Source: Spirosoma luteum DSM 19990 (GTDB lineage Bacteria; Bacteroidota; Bacteroidia; Cytophagales; Spirosomataceae). Taken from it: DNA of 64,000 nucleotides. The notes below the pieces were generated by a model. The model was not told the origin of the DNA. It was given only the letters and a program-made list of their open reading frames with translations, and did not search any database. Shown one piece after another: positions 7,858 to 15,972 of the stretch; positions within the stretch are counted from its first letter, which is position 1; each line of letters begins with the position of its first letter. Location of the stretch: NCBI RefSeq assembly GCF_000374065.1, contig NZ_KB893245.1, positions 930,001 to 994,000 of the forward strand, written 5' to 3'. A program made the translations under genes and the position numbers.

Positions 7858-8178
7858 ATGAAAAAGGTAATCATGGTTGCTTCAGTGTGTGCCATGCTGC
7901 TGATAGCTCAAGATGGATTTTCTCAGGCGGCTCAGGAAACCAAGGCAGCCAAGAAGGAAATGAAAGCGGAAAAGAAAATGGCAAAAGCCCGCGAACTTAA
8001 CACCAATGCCGCTACGGGCAAAGGTGTAGAGGTTGCCGGTGTATCGGACCCCAATACCCGTAATGCTAAAGCGGATCGAAAAATGGAAAAGGCCCAGAAG
8101 AAAGTGATTAAAGCCGATGCCAAAGAATTGAAGGCCGCAGCCAAAGACAAGAAAAAGCAGGCTGCTGGTGTCAACTAA
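7858..8178 (+). CDS. Small secreted Lys/Ala-rich protein
   Basis: ATG 7858 gives MKKVIMVASVCAMLLIAQ, a clean signal peptide (basic N-end, hydrophobic core, cleavage near GFSQA), followed by about 85 residues rich in lysine, alanine and glutamate with repeated KAxKKEMKAEKKMAKA-like stretches that should form long amphipathic, highly basic helices. A longer start at 7822 would spoil the signal peptide. It is followed by a good terminator hairpin (8216-8250), so it is probably monocistronic. Such proteins are common in Cytophagales; the role, perhaps periplasmic binding to acidic polymers, is unknown. Confidence 0.75.
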   Translation: MKKVIMVASVCAMLLIAQDGFSQAAQETKAAKKEMKAEKKMAKARELNTNAATGKGVEVAGVSDPNTRNAKADRKMEKAQKKVIKADAKELKAAAKDKKKQAAGVN

Positions 8179-8215
8179 CATTACGCACTAATCTCACCTC
8201 ATTACTAAACCTGAA

Positions 8216-8250
8216 AAAGCTCCATCGTAACGGGTGGAGCTTTATTTTTT
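8216..8250 (+). terminator. Rho-independent terminator
   Basis: AAAGCTCCA pairs with TGGAGCTTT across a 10-nt loop and is followed by a T-rich tail. It lies 38 bp after the stop of the secreted Lys/Ala-rich protein. Confidence 0.85.
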
Positions 8251-8334
8251 GCTGTTTTTCCGTAAGTTACTGGCGAATGGGAAAAAGGGTAAGGGCCATT
8301 GGGGCATTATCCCCTTCAATAATTCGTATCCTCC

Positions 8335-8494
8335 TATCCGTGGCCTACTGGCATTGCCATGATCAGGTTAGCCTGACATCCTTCGGCAAGTTTTCTGGTG
8401 GCTTCCGTTCCATCCTGGGCATAAGTTAGCGTTATGCCTGATGGCAGGGCTGAATGTGTTGGGTTAGCAAGAATAAATCATCACCATCAACCAT
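8335..8494 (-). pseudogene. Frameshifted response-regulator receiver relic
   Basis: Reading leftwards from ATG 8494: MVDGDDLFLLTQHIQ, which matches the start of a receiver domain (VVDDDxxFLLxxHI), but this frame stops near 8431. The neighbouring frame continues the same domain: LPSGITLTYAQDGTEATRKL, then AEGCQANLIMAMPVGHG up to TAG 8337-8335. The phospho-acceptor region that should read LIIMDMNMP is degraded to LIMAMPVG. Both the frameshift and the loss of the aspartate show it is non-functional. An intact receiver gene lies 260 bp away on the other strand. Confidence 0.5.
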
Positions 8495-8754
8495 AATTAT
8501 GGTAAAATTCAAAGGTAGGTGCGTGTTTGGATTTCACGGGAATAAATAGGTTGATAATCAACTTTTTAAGCTGTTACCTGTACTGGCAGGTAACTAACCC
8601 CCTTTGGTAATGGACTGTTCAGGTTAATTAATAAAACATTAAATGGTCTACTAACCAGGGGGTTAGTAGTTGTTTTATGCACTGAAATCAAGTATCATTG
8701 TACACCTACGAAGCCCGCTCCTGCTAGTATACCACCGTTTAGCTCAACTGATTT
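8495..8754. other. Intergenic region before the response regulator
   Basis: No gene is seen. A short inverted pair CTAACCCCCT...AGGGGGTTAG (near 8595 and 8660) could form a hairpin upstream of the response-regulator gene. Otherwise nothing is recognisable. Confidence 0.3.
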
Positions 8755-9150
8755 ATGTGTACCTCTACCGTATGGGTAGTTGATGATGATGAAGACGATC
8801 AGCTGTTTATTCGAACAGCGTTTGCCAGTGGTAAACAGCCTATCGAGGTCTTTTCCCTAAGCGACGGTTCAGAACTATTACCCAAGCTGGGTGAATGTGT
8901 CGAATTACCCGGTCTGATACTGTTGGATATTAACATGCCCCGAAAGAATGGTTTTGAAACCCTGATAGAACTACGGGCTGTTCCTGCCTATGCCGATATA
9001 CCGGTTGTCATGCTAACGACCTCATCGGAAGCAGAAGAACGTAATCGTTCGCTGGCATTAGGAGCCAATCAGTTTCTAACGAAACCCCTGTCGTACGATC
9101 AATTGAAATTACTGGCAGAAGAGTTGAGTGATGAATGGAACCTGGTTTAA
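8755..9150 (+). CDS. Single-domain response regulator (Rcp1-like)
   Basis: A 131-residue stand-alone CheY-like receiver with no output domain. It has the acidic pocket Asp10/Asp11/Asp12 in VVDDDEDD, phospho-acceptor Asp58 in LILLDINMPRKNGFE, Thr88/Thr89 in VVMLTTSSE and Lys110 in FLTKPL. The DDDEDDQLFIRTAF start is typical of the Rcp1/CheY-like group paired with phytochrome-type or hybrid histidine kinases in Bacteroidota. No kinase gene lies nearby, so the partner is encoded elsewhere. It converges with dnaE. Confidence 0.93.
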   Translation: MCTSTVWVVDDDEDDQLFIRTAFASGKQPIEVFSLSDGSELLPKLGECVELPGLILLDINMPRKNGFETLIELRAVPAYADIPVVMLTTSSEAEERNRSLALGANQFLTKPLSYDQLKLLAEELSDEWNLV

Positions 9151-9243
9151 CTTTTCCATTAAGCCAGGTACGTACCTGTCGCAGTCATATTATATTACGC
9201 TAAACTTTTTCGTAAAGCGTACTCGCCAAACCCTTAGTCAGGC

Positions 9244-12200
9244 TTACGCCACCTTACAACTCACGCCCTCCATGGCCTGTAACGCGCGCAGAAACGTGTT
9301 GGCAGGGTGAACTTTCAGGGTGCGTGATTGCAGACTGACTTCAATGCGCTCCTGATGGTCCACCACATTCAGCGATAGGGTGCAGGTGCCGGGGTGAGCA
9401 TTGACGAGGTCGTTTATCTGTGCAACCAGTTGCGCACTAAGCGAGTCGATGGTAAGCGATACACGGAGTTCCTTGCAGAATTTCTCGCGCATTTCGGTGA
9501 GGAGCCGGATGGTGACTGCCTTAAATTCCAGGTTATCCGAGTTCCAGCGATTCTGGGTTTTGCCGGTGATGTGCAGGAACCGCCCCACCTCAATGTACTG
9601 CCCCAGCCGAACATAATCTTCCCCGAACAGGGCCAGTTCGATAGACGTATTATAATCCTCAATCTTGAAGATGCAGAACGGGTTACCGTTTTTGGCAATC
9701 TTGGTCTGCATAGCCGATACGATACCTGCTACCTTGATTTCGGGCTGGCGCGTTTCGTAGATTTTGTCCAGCGTGCAGTTGCAGAAGCCGTCTAGTTCCA
9801 GCCGGAATTCGTCGAGCGGGTGGCCGGTGATGTAGAACCCGACTACGTCTTTCTCGAATTTGAGTTTTTCGATCTGGTTCCACTCCGTTACCACAGGCGG
9901 TTTAGGCCGGGAGAGCATGGGTTCTCCGCCCATCATCGCCCCAAACAACGACTGCTGGGCGGCTGCCTTTTCGGCGTGGTAGTTGTTGGCGTAGCGGATA
10001 ATTTTGTCCAGGAAGGGCGACGTATCACCTTCCGCCAAGTCGAAATACTGCGCCCGGTGGTATTCATCGATGCTGTCGAAAGCACCCGCGTAGGCCAGTG
10101 ATTCAAATGTTTTTTTGTTGACCGTTCGGAGGTTGACCCGGATGGCGAAGTCGAAAATATCGTTGAAAGGGCCACCAGCATTACGCTCTTCGATGATGGC
10201 TTCTACGGCGGCATCGCCCGCGCCTTTGATACCACCCAGCCCAAACCGGATTTCGCCCTTTTTGTTGACCCCGAAGAACCGCTCTGATTCATTCACATCC
10301 GGCCCTAACACCGGCAGGCTGAGGTTTTTACATTCTTCCATGAAGAACGTAATCTTATCAATCGTGCCCAGGCAGCTGGTCAACACGGCGGCCATATACT
10401 CCGATGTGTAGTGGGCTTTGAGGTAGGCGGTCTGGTACGCCACGAAGGCATAACAGGTGGAGTGCGATTTGTTGAAGGCGTAGGACGCGAAGGCTTCCCA
10501 GTCGGTCCATACTTTTTCGCAGACTTTCAGGTTCAGGCCGTTTGCTTTGCAGCCGTCCATAAACTTGCCCTTCATCTTGTCGAGCACGTCTTTCTGCTTC
10601 TTCCCCATGGCTTTCCGCAGCACGTCGGCATCACCCTTGGTAAAGTTGCCGAGTTTCTGCGACAGCAGCATCAACTGCTCCTGATACACCGTAATGCCGT
10701 ACGTGTCGCCCAGGTACTCTTCCATTTCGGGCAGGTCGTACTTAACTTCTTCGCGGCCGTGCTTGCGGTTAATATAATTCGGAATGTAGGCAATCGGGCC
10801 GGGACGGTAGAGGGCGTTCATAGCAATGAGGTCCTCGAAGCGGTCGGGCTTGAGGTCCTTCATGTGCTTTTTCATCCCATCCGATTCAAATTGGAAAATG
10901 GCGTTGGTTTCGCCCCGCTGAAATAGTTCGTAGGTTGCCGGATCGTCGAGTGGAATGTTATCTATCTCAATGGTTTCGCCGTGATTCTGCTTGATCAGGC
11001 GCAGGCATTCTTTGATGATGGTCAGGTTGCGAAGTCCCAGAAAGTCCATCTTGATTACGCCTGCATCCTCAATCACTTTACCCTCGTACTGGGTAATAAT
11101 CAGGTTCGTATCTTTCGAAGTCGATACCGGTACAATGTCCGATAAATCACTGGGGGCAATGATGATACCGGCGGCATGGACGCCCGTGTTCCGTACCGTC
11201 CCTTCCAGTCGACGTGCCTGTTTCAGTACATTTTGGACTTTCTCGGTATCAATCATTTTCATCGTGCGACCCACACTTTGGTCGCCCGATTCCAGGGCCC
11301 GCATCTTCTTCACGTTCTCCACCTCGTCGGGCTGGATCAGGTTGGATAACCCGCCCGGCCCGTCGATGGGGTCCTCAAAAATGCGCTTCAGTGTCATGTT
11401 ATAGGTTGGCTTGTCGGGTACAAGCTTCGCCAGCATATTAGCATCGCTCAGGGGTAGGTCCATTACGCGGGACACGTCCTTGATAGCCGATTTAGCCGCC
11501 ATGGTGCCGTAGGTAACAATAGCCGCAACCTGTTGCTTGCCGTACTTTTCCACCACATAATCAATCACTTTCTGCCGACCTTCGTCGTCAAAGTCGGTGT
11601 CGATATCGGGCATTGACTTCCGGTCGGGGTTGAGGAACCGCTCGAACAGAAGGTCGTATTTAATTGGGTCGATGTTGGTGATACCGGTACAGTAGGCCAC
11701 CACCGAGCCTGCCGCCGAACCACGCCCTGGTCCAATCATAACGCCCAGATCGCGCCCGGCCTTGATGAAGTCCGATACAATTAGGAAGTAGCCCGCGAAC
11801 CCCATCGTTCGGATGGTAAACAATTCAAAATCTATGCGTTCCTGCACATTGGGTAATATGTCAACATACCGTTCTTTGGCCCCCGTGTAAGTGAGGTGGC
11901 GCAGGTATTCCCACTGGTTCAGGACATCGTCGGTATGCTGCTGGAACTCTTTGGGAATGGGGAAGTTGGGCAGCATAATATCGCGCTTCAGCTTCAGCAC
12001 GTCCACCTTGCCCACAATCTCGTTGGTATTGTCGATAGCTTCGGGCAGGTCTTTGAAGAGCGTGCTCATCTCCTGCGTGTTCTTGAAATAGAACTGGTCG
12101 GAGAAGAAGGCAAAGCGGGTATTCTTCGGCATCACATCATCGTCGCTGAAATCCTTCATCGACGGGGTGCTCTGCTTTTCGTTGGTGTTCACACACAGCA

Positions 12201-12861
12201 GAATATCGTGCGCTACCCAGTCGTCCTGATCCACGTAATGCGAATCGTTGGAGGCAATAATCTTGACGTTGTACTTCCGGGCAAACTTGATTAATACTTC
12301 GTTGGCCTTAATCTGGTCAGGAATCTCGTGGCGTTGCAGTTCAACGTAATAATCCTCGCCGAATCGGTCGAGCCACCATTTGAATTCAATTTCGCCTGCT
12401 TCCTCGCCCTTTTTTAGAATCGTTTTGGGCACGCTGGCCCCAATGCAGCAGGTGGAGGCAATCAGGCCCTCTTTGTACTGCTCAATCAGGGCTTTAGTCA
12501 CGCGCGGGTATTTGCCATACAGCCCCTCCATGTAGCCCAGGGAGCAGAGTTTCGCCAGGTTTTTGTAGCCCTGTGCGTTTTTGGCTAACAGCAACTGGTG
12601 GTACCGAACGTCTTTTTGCTCTTTGGTAAACTGTTTTTTGTGGTGATCCTCCACTACGTAAAACTCACAGCCCACAATGGGCTTGATACCCTGCTTACTG
12701 GCTTCGGCCACAAACTCGAATACACCGAACATATTGCCGTGGTCCGTAATGGCAACGGCGGGCATATTATCGGCTTTAGCCTTGCTAATCAGCTTCTTGA
12801 TATTGGCCTGCCCATCGAGCAACGAGTATTGGGTGTGGCAGTGGAGGTGGGAGAATTGCAT
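9244..12861 (-). CDS. dnaE: DNA polymerase III subunit alpha
   Basis: The replicative DNA polymerase catalytic subunit, 1205 residues, full length. Visible in order: N-terminal PHP domain starting HLHCHTQYSLLDGQ with further metal-binding histidines (AITDHGN), the palm with PDIDTDFDDEGR (catalytic acidic residues at about 419-423), GPGRGSAAGS, the FNKSHSTCYAFVAYQTAYLK segment in the fingers, the helix-hairpin-helix region, and a C-terminal OB domain with VAGIVSAMQTKIAKNGNPFC. The start at 12861 begins directly with the PHP motif. It is monocistronic and converges with the response regulator. Confidence 0.98.
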   Translation of the reverse strand: MQFSHLHCHTQYSLLDGQANIKKLISKAKADNMPAVAITDHGNMFGVFEFVAEASKQGIKPIVGCEFYVVEDHHKKQFTKEQKDVRYHQLLLAKNAQGYKNLAKLCSLGYMEGLYGKYPRVTKALIEQYKEGLIASTCCIGASVPKTILKKGEEAGEIEFKWWLDRFGEDYYVELQRHEIPDQIKANEVLIKFARKYNVKIIASNDSHYVDQDDWVAHDILLCVNTNEKQSTPSMKDFSDDDVMPKNTRFAFFSDQFYFKNTQEMSTLFKDLPEAIDNTNEIVGKVDVLKLKRDIMLPNFPIPKEFQQHTDDVLNQWEYLRHLTYTGAKERYVDILPNVQERIDFELFTIRTMGFAGYFLIVSDFIKAGRDLGVMIGPGRGSAAGSVVAYCTGITNIDPIKYDLLFERFLNPDRKSMPDIDTDFDDEGRQKVIDYVVEKYGKQQVAAIVTYGTMAAKSAIKDVSRVMDLPLSDANMLAKLVPDKPTYNMTLKRIFEDPIDGPGGLSNLIQPDEVENVKKMRALESGDQSVGRTMKMIDTEKVQNVLKQARRLEGTVRNTGVHAAGIIIAPSDLSDIVPVSTSKDTNLIITQYEGKVIEDAGVIKMDFLGLRNLTIIKECLRLIKQNHGETIEIDNIPLDDPATYELFQRGETNAIFQFESDGMKKHMKDLKPDRFEDLIAMNALYRPGPIAYIPNYINRKHGREEVKYDLPEMEEYLGDTYGITVYQEQLMLLSQKLGNFTKGDADVLRKAMGKKQKDVLDKMKGKFMDGCKANGLNLKVCEKVWTDWEAFASYAFNKSHSTCYAFVAYQTAYLKAHYTSEYMAAVLTSCLGTIDKITFFMEECKNLSLPVLGPDVNESERFFGVNKKGEIRFGLGGIKGAGDAAVEAIIEERNAGGPFNDIFDFAIRVNLRTVNKKTFESLAYAGAFDSIDEYHRAQYFDLAEGDTSPFLDKIIRYANNYHAEKAAAQQSLFGAMMGGEPMLSRPKPPVVTEWNQIEKLKFEKDVVGFYITGHPLDEFRLELDGFCNCTLDKIYETRQPEIKVAGIVSAMQTKIAKNGNPFCIFKIEDYNTSIELALFGEDYVRLGQYIEVGRFLHITGKTQNRWNSDNLEFKAVTIRLLTEMREKFCKELRVSLTIDSLSAQLVAQINDLVNAHPGTCTLSLNVVDHQERIEVSLQSRTLKVHPANTFLRALQAMEGVSCKVA

Positions 12862-12973
12862 GGTTTCCGCTAATTACTGGCTTAAAAATAACCACTTTCA
12901 GCGGGGAAGCGGCAAGGTTGCCGGGAGAATTTCTGCAGAATTCAAGTAACCGGCTGATGGTGAAACAACTGAG

Positions 12974-13588
12974 TTAAATTAACTCTTTTACCGCTTTTGA
13001 AATCCGTCGTTTTACTTCAGGCCACGTAATGCCTTTCAGTACTATCGGATCCGCCTGGGCTTCAGCATCATCAAAGTAGGTCAGGGAGCGAACCACATAC
13101 CCTTGATCGCTATTGGTGTATTTTAATTTAAAAAGTTGAAGCATCTGCTCCAGCGTAAAATGATTGAGCAATTCGGCCATGTCCCAGAAACCTTTTTTTG
13201 CACCCCGCCCACTAACGGCCCCTAGTTTCATGGCAATCACATCATCAACTGACCAAAGTCGGATAGCTGTTTCTTCCGTAAAGTCAACCAATAGCGGATA
13301 ACGATGAGCCAGCAGATTAACTTTTACCATGTCAATCATCAGGCTAAGTGTATTTTTTCCTTCGTCCGTTTTAACAATTCCGGGAAAATAGCTTACCAGT
13401 TCGTCAAATACGTCTGCTTCCGAAAAAGACTGATTGGTGAATAAATCAAGGTCGATTGATAACCGGTGCCCGTACCGCAGTGAAAGGTTTGTGCCACCAG
13501 CCAAAGCGAATTGGTTAAGTGTAGGCAATTGCATAAGCTTTTTTAAGAGTTCCAGGGTAGCGGGTTTGACTGTTGCCGTTTGTAGCAT
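12974..13588 (-). CDS. AbiEii/AbiGii-type nucleotidyltransferase toxin
   Basis: A 204-residue protein of the AbiEii (DUF1814) family, toxins of type IV-like abortive infection and toxin-antitoxin systems that act as nucleotidyltransferases. Catalytic features seen: GGTNLSLRYGH (31-41) and the metal-binding SIDLDLF with Asp46 and Asp48, then the characteristic VDDVIAMKLGAVSGRGAKKG and a downstream WDMAELL segment. The start at 13588 lies inside the upstream antitoxin-like gene in another frame, so the two genes overlap by 46 bp. It is last in a minus-strand group with a DUF6922-like gene and nuclease fragments. Confidence 0.9.
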   Translation of the reverse strand: MLQTATVKPATLELLKKLMQLPTLNQFALAGGTNLSLRYGHRLSIDLDLFTNQSFSEADVFDELVSYFPGIVKTDEGKNTLSLMIDMVKVNLLAHRYPLLVDFTEETAIRLWSVDDVIAMKLGAVSGRGAKKGFWDMAELLNHFTLEQMLQLFKLKYTNSDQGYVVRSLTYFDDAEAQADPIVLKGITWPEVKRRISKAVKELI

Positions 13589-13839
13589 CGAAACTGATCG
13601 GGAGTAAGATCAAATATAGTGCAACAGAAGGAAAGCGTTTTCTTCTTGAGATAGGCTGCCTGAGTAATCTCTGTTTTTACGCGTTCATGACCGTAATAGC
13701 GTAATACCTCCAGCATATCGTCCCACAAGCCGTAGTTCATCACTTTTTCAATGATAAACCGGGCGTTGGTCTCGTAATCGAGCGATTGCATATCTACATC
13801 CCAAAATGCAGTGGGAGAGAGCGTGGGTATCGTATTCAT
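13543..13839 (-). CDS. DUF6922-like antitoxin of the AbiEii pair
   Basis: 98 residues, starting MNTIPTLSPTAFWDVDMQSL, with FIIEKVMNYGLWDDMLEVLR then YYGHERVKTEITQAAYLKKK. This is the pattern of a family (DUF6922) regularly found directly upstream of AbiEii-type toxins in Bacteroidota and presumed to be the antitoxin. The long 46-bp overlap with the toxin and the ATGA overlap with the small upstream frame point to coupled translation. No DNA-binding motif is obvious. The antitoxin role is inferred from position and family. Confidence 0.78.
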   Translation of the reverse strand: MNTIPTLSPTAFWDVDMQSLDYETNARFIIEKVMNYGLWDDMLEVLRYYGHERVKTEITQAAYLKKKTLSFCCTIFDLTPDQFRCYKRQQSNPLPWNS

Positions 13840-14021
13840 TGTGGGAAAGCTATATTGAGGAGTTGTTGCGCTTTTTTGAGATTTTCCAGCGTGGCGGCTA
13901 TGTCTAATTTGCTATCGGTCATTACGCGATACTCACCTTGCCAGCGGGCTATTGTCATCCAATAGCCTTTTGGAAATTTTGTAATCTTTACTGGTGTTCC
14001 AATTTGATCGCTGGTCTTCAA
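13836..14021 (-). CDS. Small frame, possibly the C-terminal fragment of a PD-(D/E)XK nuclease
   Basis: A 61-codon frame with only a TTG start (14021-14019), 9 bp after the stop of the nuclease fragment and ending in an ATGA overlap with the antitoxin-like gene. It reads FPKGYWMTIARWQGEYRVMT followed by a helix LENLKKAQQLLNIA. The composition is coding-like. The TTG-only start and position suggest that it is the tail of the PDDEXK_4-type nuclease whose head lies just upstream, with the middle deleted and the frame shifted. The alternative is a small independent third component of the toxin-antitoxin operon. Confidence 0.45.
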   Translation of the reverse strand: MKTSDQIGTPVKITKFPKGYWMTIARWQGEYRVMTDSKLDIAATLENLKKAQQLLNIAFPQ

Positions 14022-14029
14022 TAAACTTT

Positions 14030-14293
14030 CTAGTTTATGTCAATTAGAATGTCTGGTTTCCCGACCTGCCTTCTCACTTCAACGGTTTTAAGTATTGCTT
14101 CTGCATAATTCAACTTTTTTCTAATCATCGAAACGACAAAACGCTGAGCAATTTCATGAAGCCCAACATTAATGTTAGCATCGATATCTTTGTACTTCGG
14201 GTCTGCCCAGGCGGCTAACCAGCAGATGAAAGCGTCTTGCGATAACTCACTGGTAGCGTATTGAAATAGATTAGGGCGGTCCTGATTTTTCAT
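14030..14293 (-). pseudogene. N-terminal fragment of a PD-(D/E)XK nuclease family protein
   Basis: From ATG 14293 the frame gives MKNQDRPNLFQYATSELSQD and AFICWLAAWADPKY, the characteristic beginning of PDDEXK_4-type nuclease-superfamily proteins, and continues to VEVRRQVGKPDILIDIN before TAG. In the family the PD of GKPDILI is followed within about ten residues by the ExK half of the active site (IEDK). Here the protein stops exactly before that, so it would be catalytically dead. Length is about 87 residues against several hundred expected. It heads the minus-strand group leading to the AbiEii-type toxin. Confidence 0.6.
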
Positions 14294-14493
14294 CGTGGAG
14301 ACAGGTTCGATAGTATGGCGGCAAGATACGGATTTGACCAGTACCCCAATTAGTTTCGACTGGCTAGTAAGACAGGTAAGCAAGTTTTAGGAGCAGCTAA
14401 TTGCCTGAATGGTAACGACATAACGTCTTGACTAAGCTATCATTCTACTTTCAGTACTTTACTCATTGGCTATCAATGCATTTTTTTATCCAC

Positions 14494-14513
14494 AAAGTTG
14501 CATATGCAACTTT
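14494..14513. promoter_or_regulatory. Perfect 20-bp palindrome, probable MarR operator
   Basis: AAAGTTGCATATGCAACTTT is a perfect inverted repeat with no spacer, ending 19 bp before the marR ATG at 14533. Its length, symmetry and position are as expected for an autoregulatory MarR dimer site. The binding itself is inferred. Confidence 0.7.
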
Positions 14514-14532
14514 ACTTTCTAATCTTTAGGCT

Positions 14533-14940
14533 ATGAATACCGAAAACTACTGCATTGCGGGTCGGTTGCGGATGCTGGCTCGGGTAATGACGGGGCGTTA
14601 CAACGATGCGTTTACGCAGGAGGGGGTAACTTTTGCTCAGGCGGGTTTACTCATGCGCATTTTCGCCCAACCGGGCATTCGTCAGGCTACCTTGTCGAAA
14701 CAGTTGCAGATCGAAAAATCGGCGATGAGCCGGGATGTGCAACTTCTGCAAAAGAATGGCTGGCTGACCGATAACCTCCGCAATGGCCTTTTCCTGACCG
14801 AAGAAGGTACCCTGCTGGCCAAGCGATGCCATAAGATATGGAAAGCCTTAAATCAACAGGTATGGGAAGAAATTGGTCCCGACACTGTGGCGGGCCTGTC
14901 CGCTTTTTCTGATAAAATTCTAATAACGAACACCCAATGA
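14533..14940 (+). CDS. MarR family transcriptional regulator
   Basis: A 135-residue winged-helix regulator. The MarR architecture is visible: an N-terminal dimerisation helix, the recognition part QATLSKQLQIEKSAMSRDVQ (residues about 52-71), the wing GLFLTEEGTLL, and a C-terminal helix. It probably represses its own operon through the 20-bp palindrome 19 bp upstream. The stop overlaps the dinB-like start (ATGA), and two more genes follow on the same strand, so the operon probably has four genes. The ligand is unknown. Confidence 0.93.
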   Translation: MNTENYCIAGRLRMLARVMTGRYNDAFTQEGVTFAQAGLLMRIFAQPGIRQATLSKQLQIEKSAMSRDVQLLQKNGWLTDNLRNGLFLTEEGTLLAKRCHKIWKALNQQVWEEIGPDTVAGLSAFSDKILITNTQ

Positions 14941-15410
14941 CTACACAACTATTATCCCAAATCTGGCTGGCGAACCAGAATGCTGCACAAGGCCCTATTC
15001 GCAAACTGACTCCCGATAACTACCGCAACCGCCTGACGCCCGAAACGGCTTCGGCGGGATTCATTGCCCTGCACACGGCGGAGGTAATTCACCGGTTTGC
15101 CAGCATGTTATTTGGTCGGGACGTTACGATTACCCTACAGGCGGTAGGGGGCGTTTCAGACGAGGGAAAACCCCTCGATTTGGCCGCTGTTCAGCAATTG
15201 GTAACGGACAGCTTCGAACTGATTGCCGACCATATTCAGCAAGTCAGCAACGAGCAGTGGACGGAGGTTATTTCGTCGCCCTTTGGTGAAGTACCCCGGA
15301 TGCAGCTCCTTGTCTTTCTAATGCACCACAATTCGTACCATGCCGGGCAGATTGCGCAGGCTATCAAGAAGGGAAAAGCGCTTCAACCTGACTCCGTTCA
15401 GCCTTTGTAA
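14937..15410 (+). CDS. DinB superfamily protein
   Basis: A 157-residue four-helix-bundle protein of the DinB/YfiT-like superfamily, many members of which are metal-dependent thiol S-transferases. The metal-site signature is present: HTAEVIHRF (first His) and HHNSYHAGQIAQAI near the C-terminus. It overlaps marR by 4 bp and is presumably regulated by it, which suggests a detoxification job, but the substrate is unknown. A second, secreted DinB protein is encoded at 53070-53618. Confidence 0.88.
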   Translation: MTTQLLSQIWLANQNAAQGPIRKLTPDNYRNRLTPETASAGFIALHTAEVIHRFASMLFGRDVTITLQAVGGVSDEGKPLDLAAVQQLVTDSFELIADHIQQVSNEQWTEVISSPFGEVPRMQLLVFLMHHNSYHAGQIAQAIKKGKALQPDSVQPL

Positions 15411-15435
15411 GCCTGAACTGTAGACCAACGAAAAA

Positions 15436-15966
15436 ATGAAGCCGTCTTTTTTACAAACCACACGGAAAGAGTCAGCCAGTACGTGGCGATTTCGACAGTT
15501 GATGAATTGGTATCCCATGTATTTTGGAACGGGTGGTAAAATCCTGTTCTGGTCGGGCGACTCCCGCGAAGTACACATTCGTCTGCGCCGAAATCTGTGG
15601 ACGTACAATTACGTGGGTACCATTTTTGGCGGCAGCCTGTTTTCTGCCGGTGACCCGTTTTATATGCTGATGCTATTACGAATACTGGGCAACCAGTACG
15701 TCGTCTGGGATAAATCGGCCAGCATTCAATTCCGTAAACCGGGGCGACAGACGCTCTACGCTCGATTTGAACTGACGGAGGAAAAAATTGAGCACATCCG
15801 GCAGGAGGTAGCAGCTGGTGGAAAAACCGAGCAAACATTTACCCTGGATTGGGTTGATGAAAACGGGGTTGTCCATGCAAAGCTTGAGCGGCTCTGCTAC
15901 ATTGCGGACAGGCGGTTTTATGAACAACGCAAAAACGATCGGCAGCAAACACGGCTTTATCGGTAA
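15436..15966 (+). CDS. DUF4442 hotdog-fold protein
   Basis: A 176-residue protein of the DUF4442 family, which has the hotdog fold of acyl-CoA thioesterases. Visible family stretches are LMNWYPMYFGTGGKI, the segment NYVGTIFGGSLFSAGDPFYM and VWDKSASIQFRKPGR. It lies 25 bp after the DinB gene and 6 bp before the hydrolase, so cotranscription under MarR control is likely. The acyl substrate, if any, is not known. Confidence 0.87.
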   Translation: MKPSFLQTTRKESASTWRFRQLMNWYPMYFGTGGKILFWSGDSREVHIRLRRNLWTYNYVGTIFGGSLFSAGDPFYMLMLLRILGNQYVVWDKSASIQFRKPGRQTLYARFELTEEKIEHIRQEVAAGGKTEQTFTLDWVDENGVVHAKLERLCYIADRRFYEQRKNDRQQTRLYR

Positions 15967-15972
15967 TTAGTC

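Noticed and set aside
10411-10926. Long open frame on the plus strand inside dnaE
   Set aside because: It is antisense to the polymerase coding sequence, has low-complexity composition and no family features.
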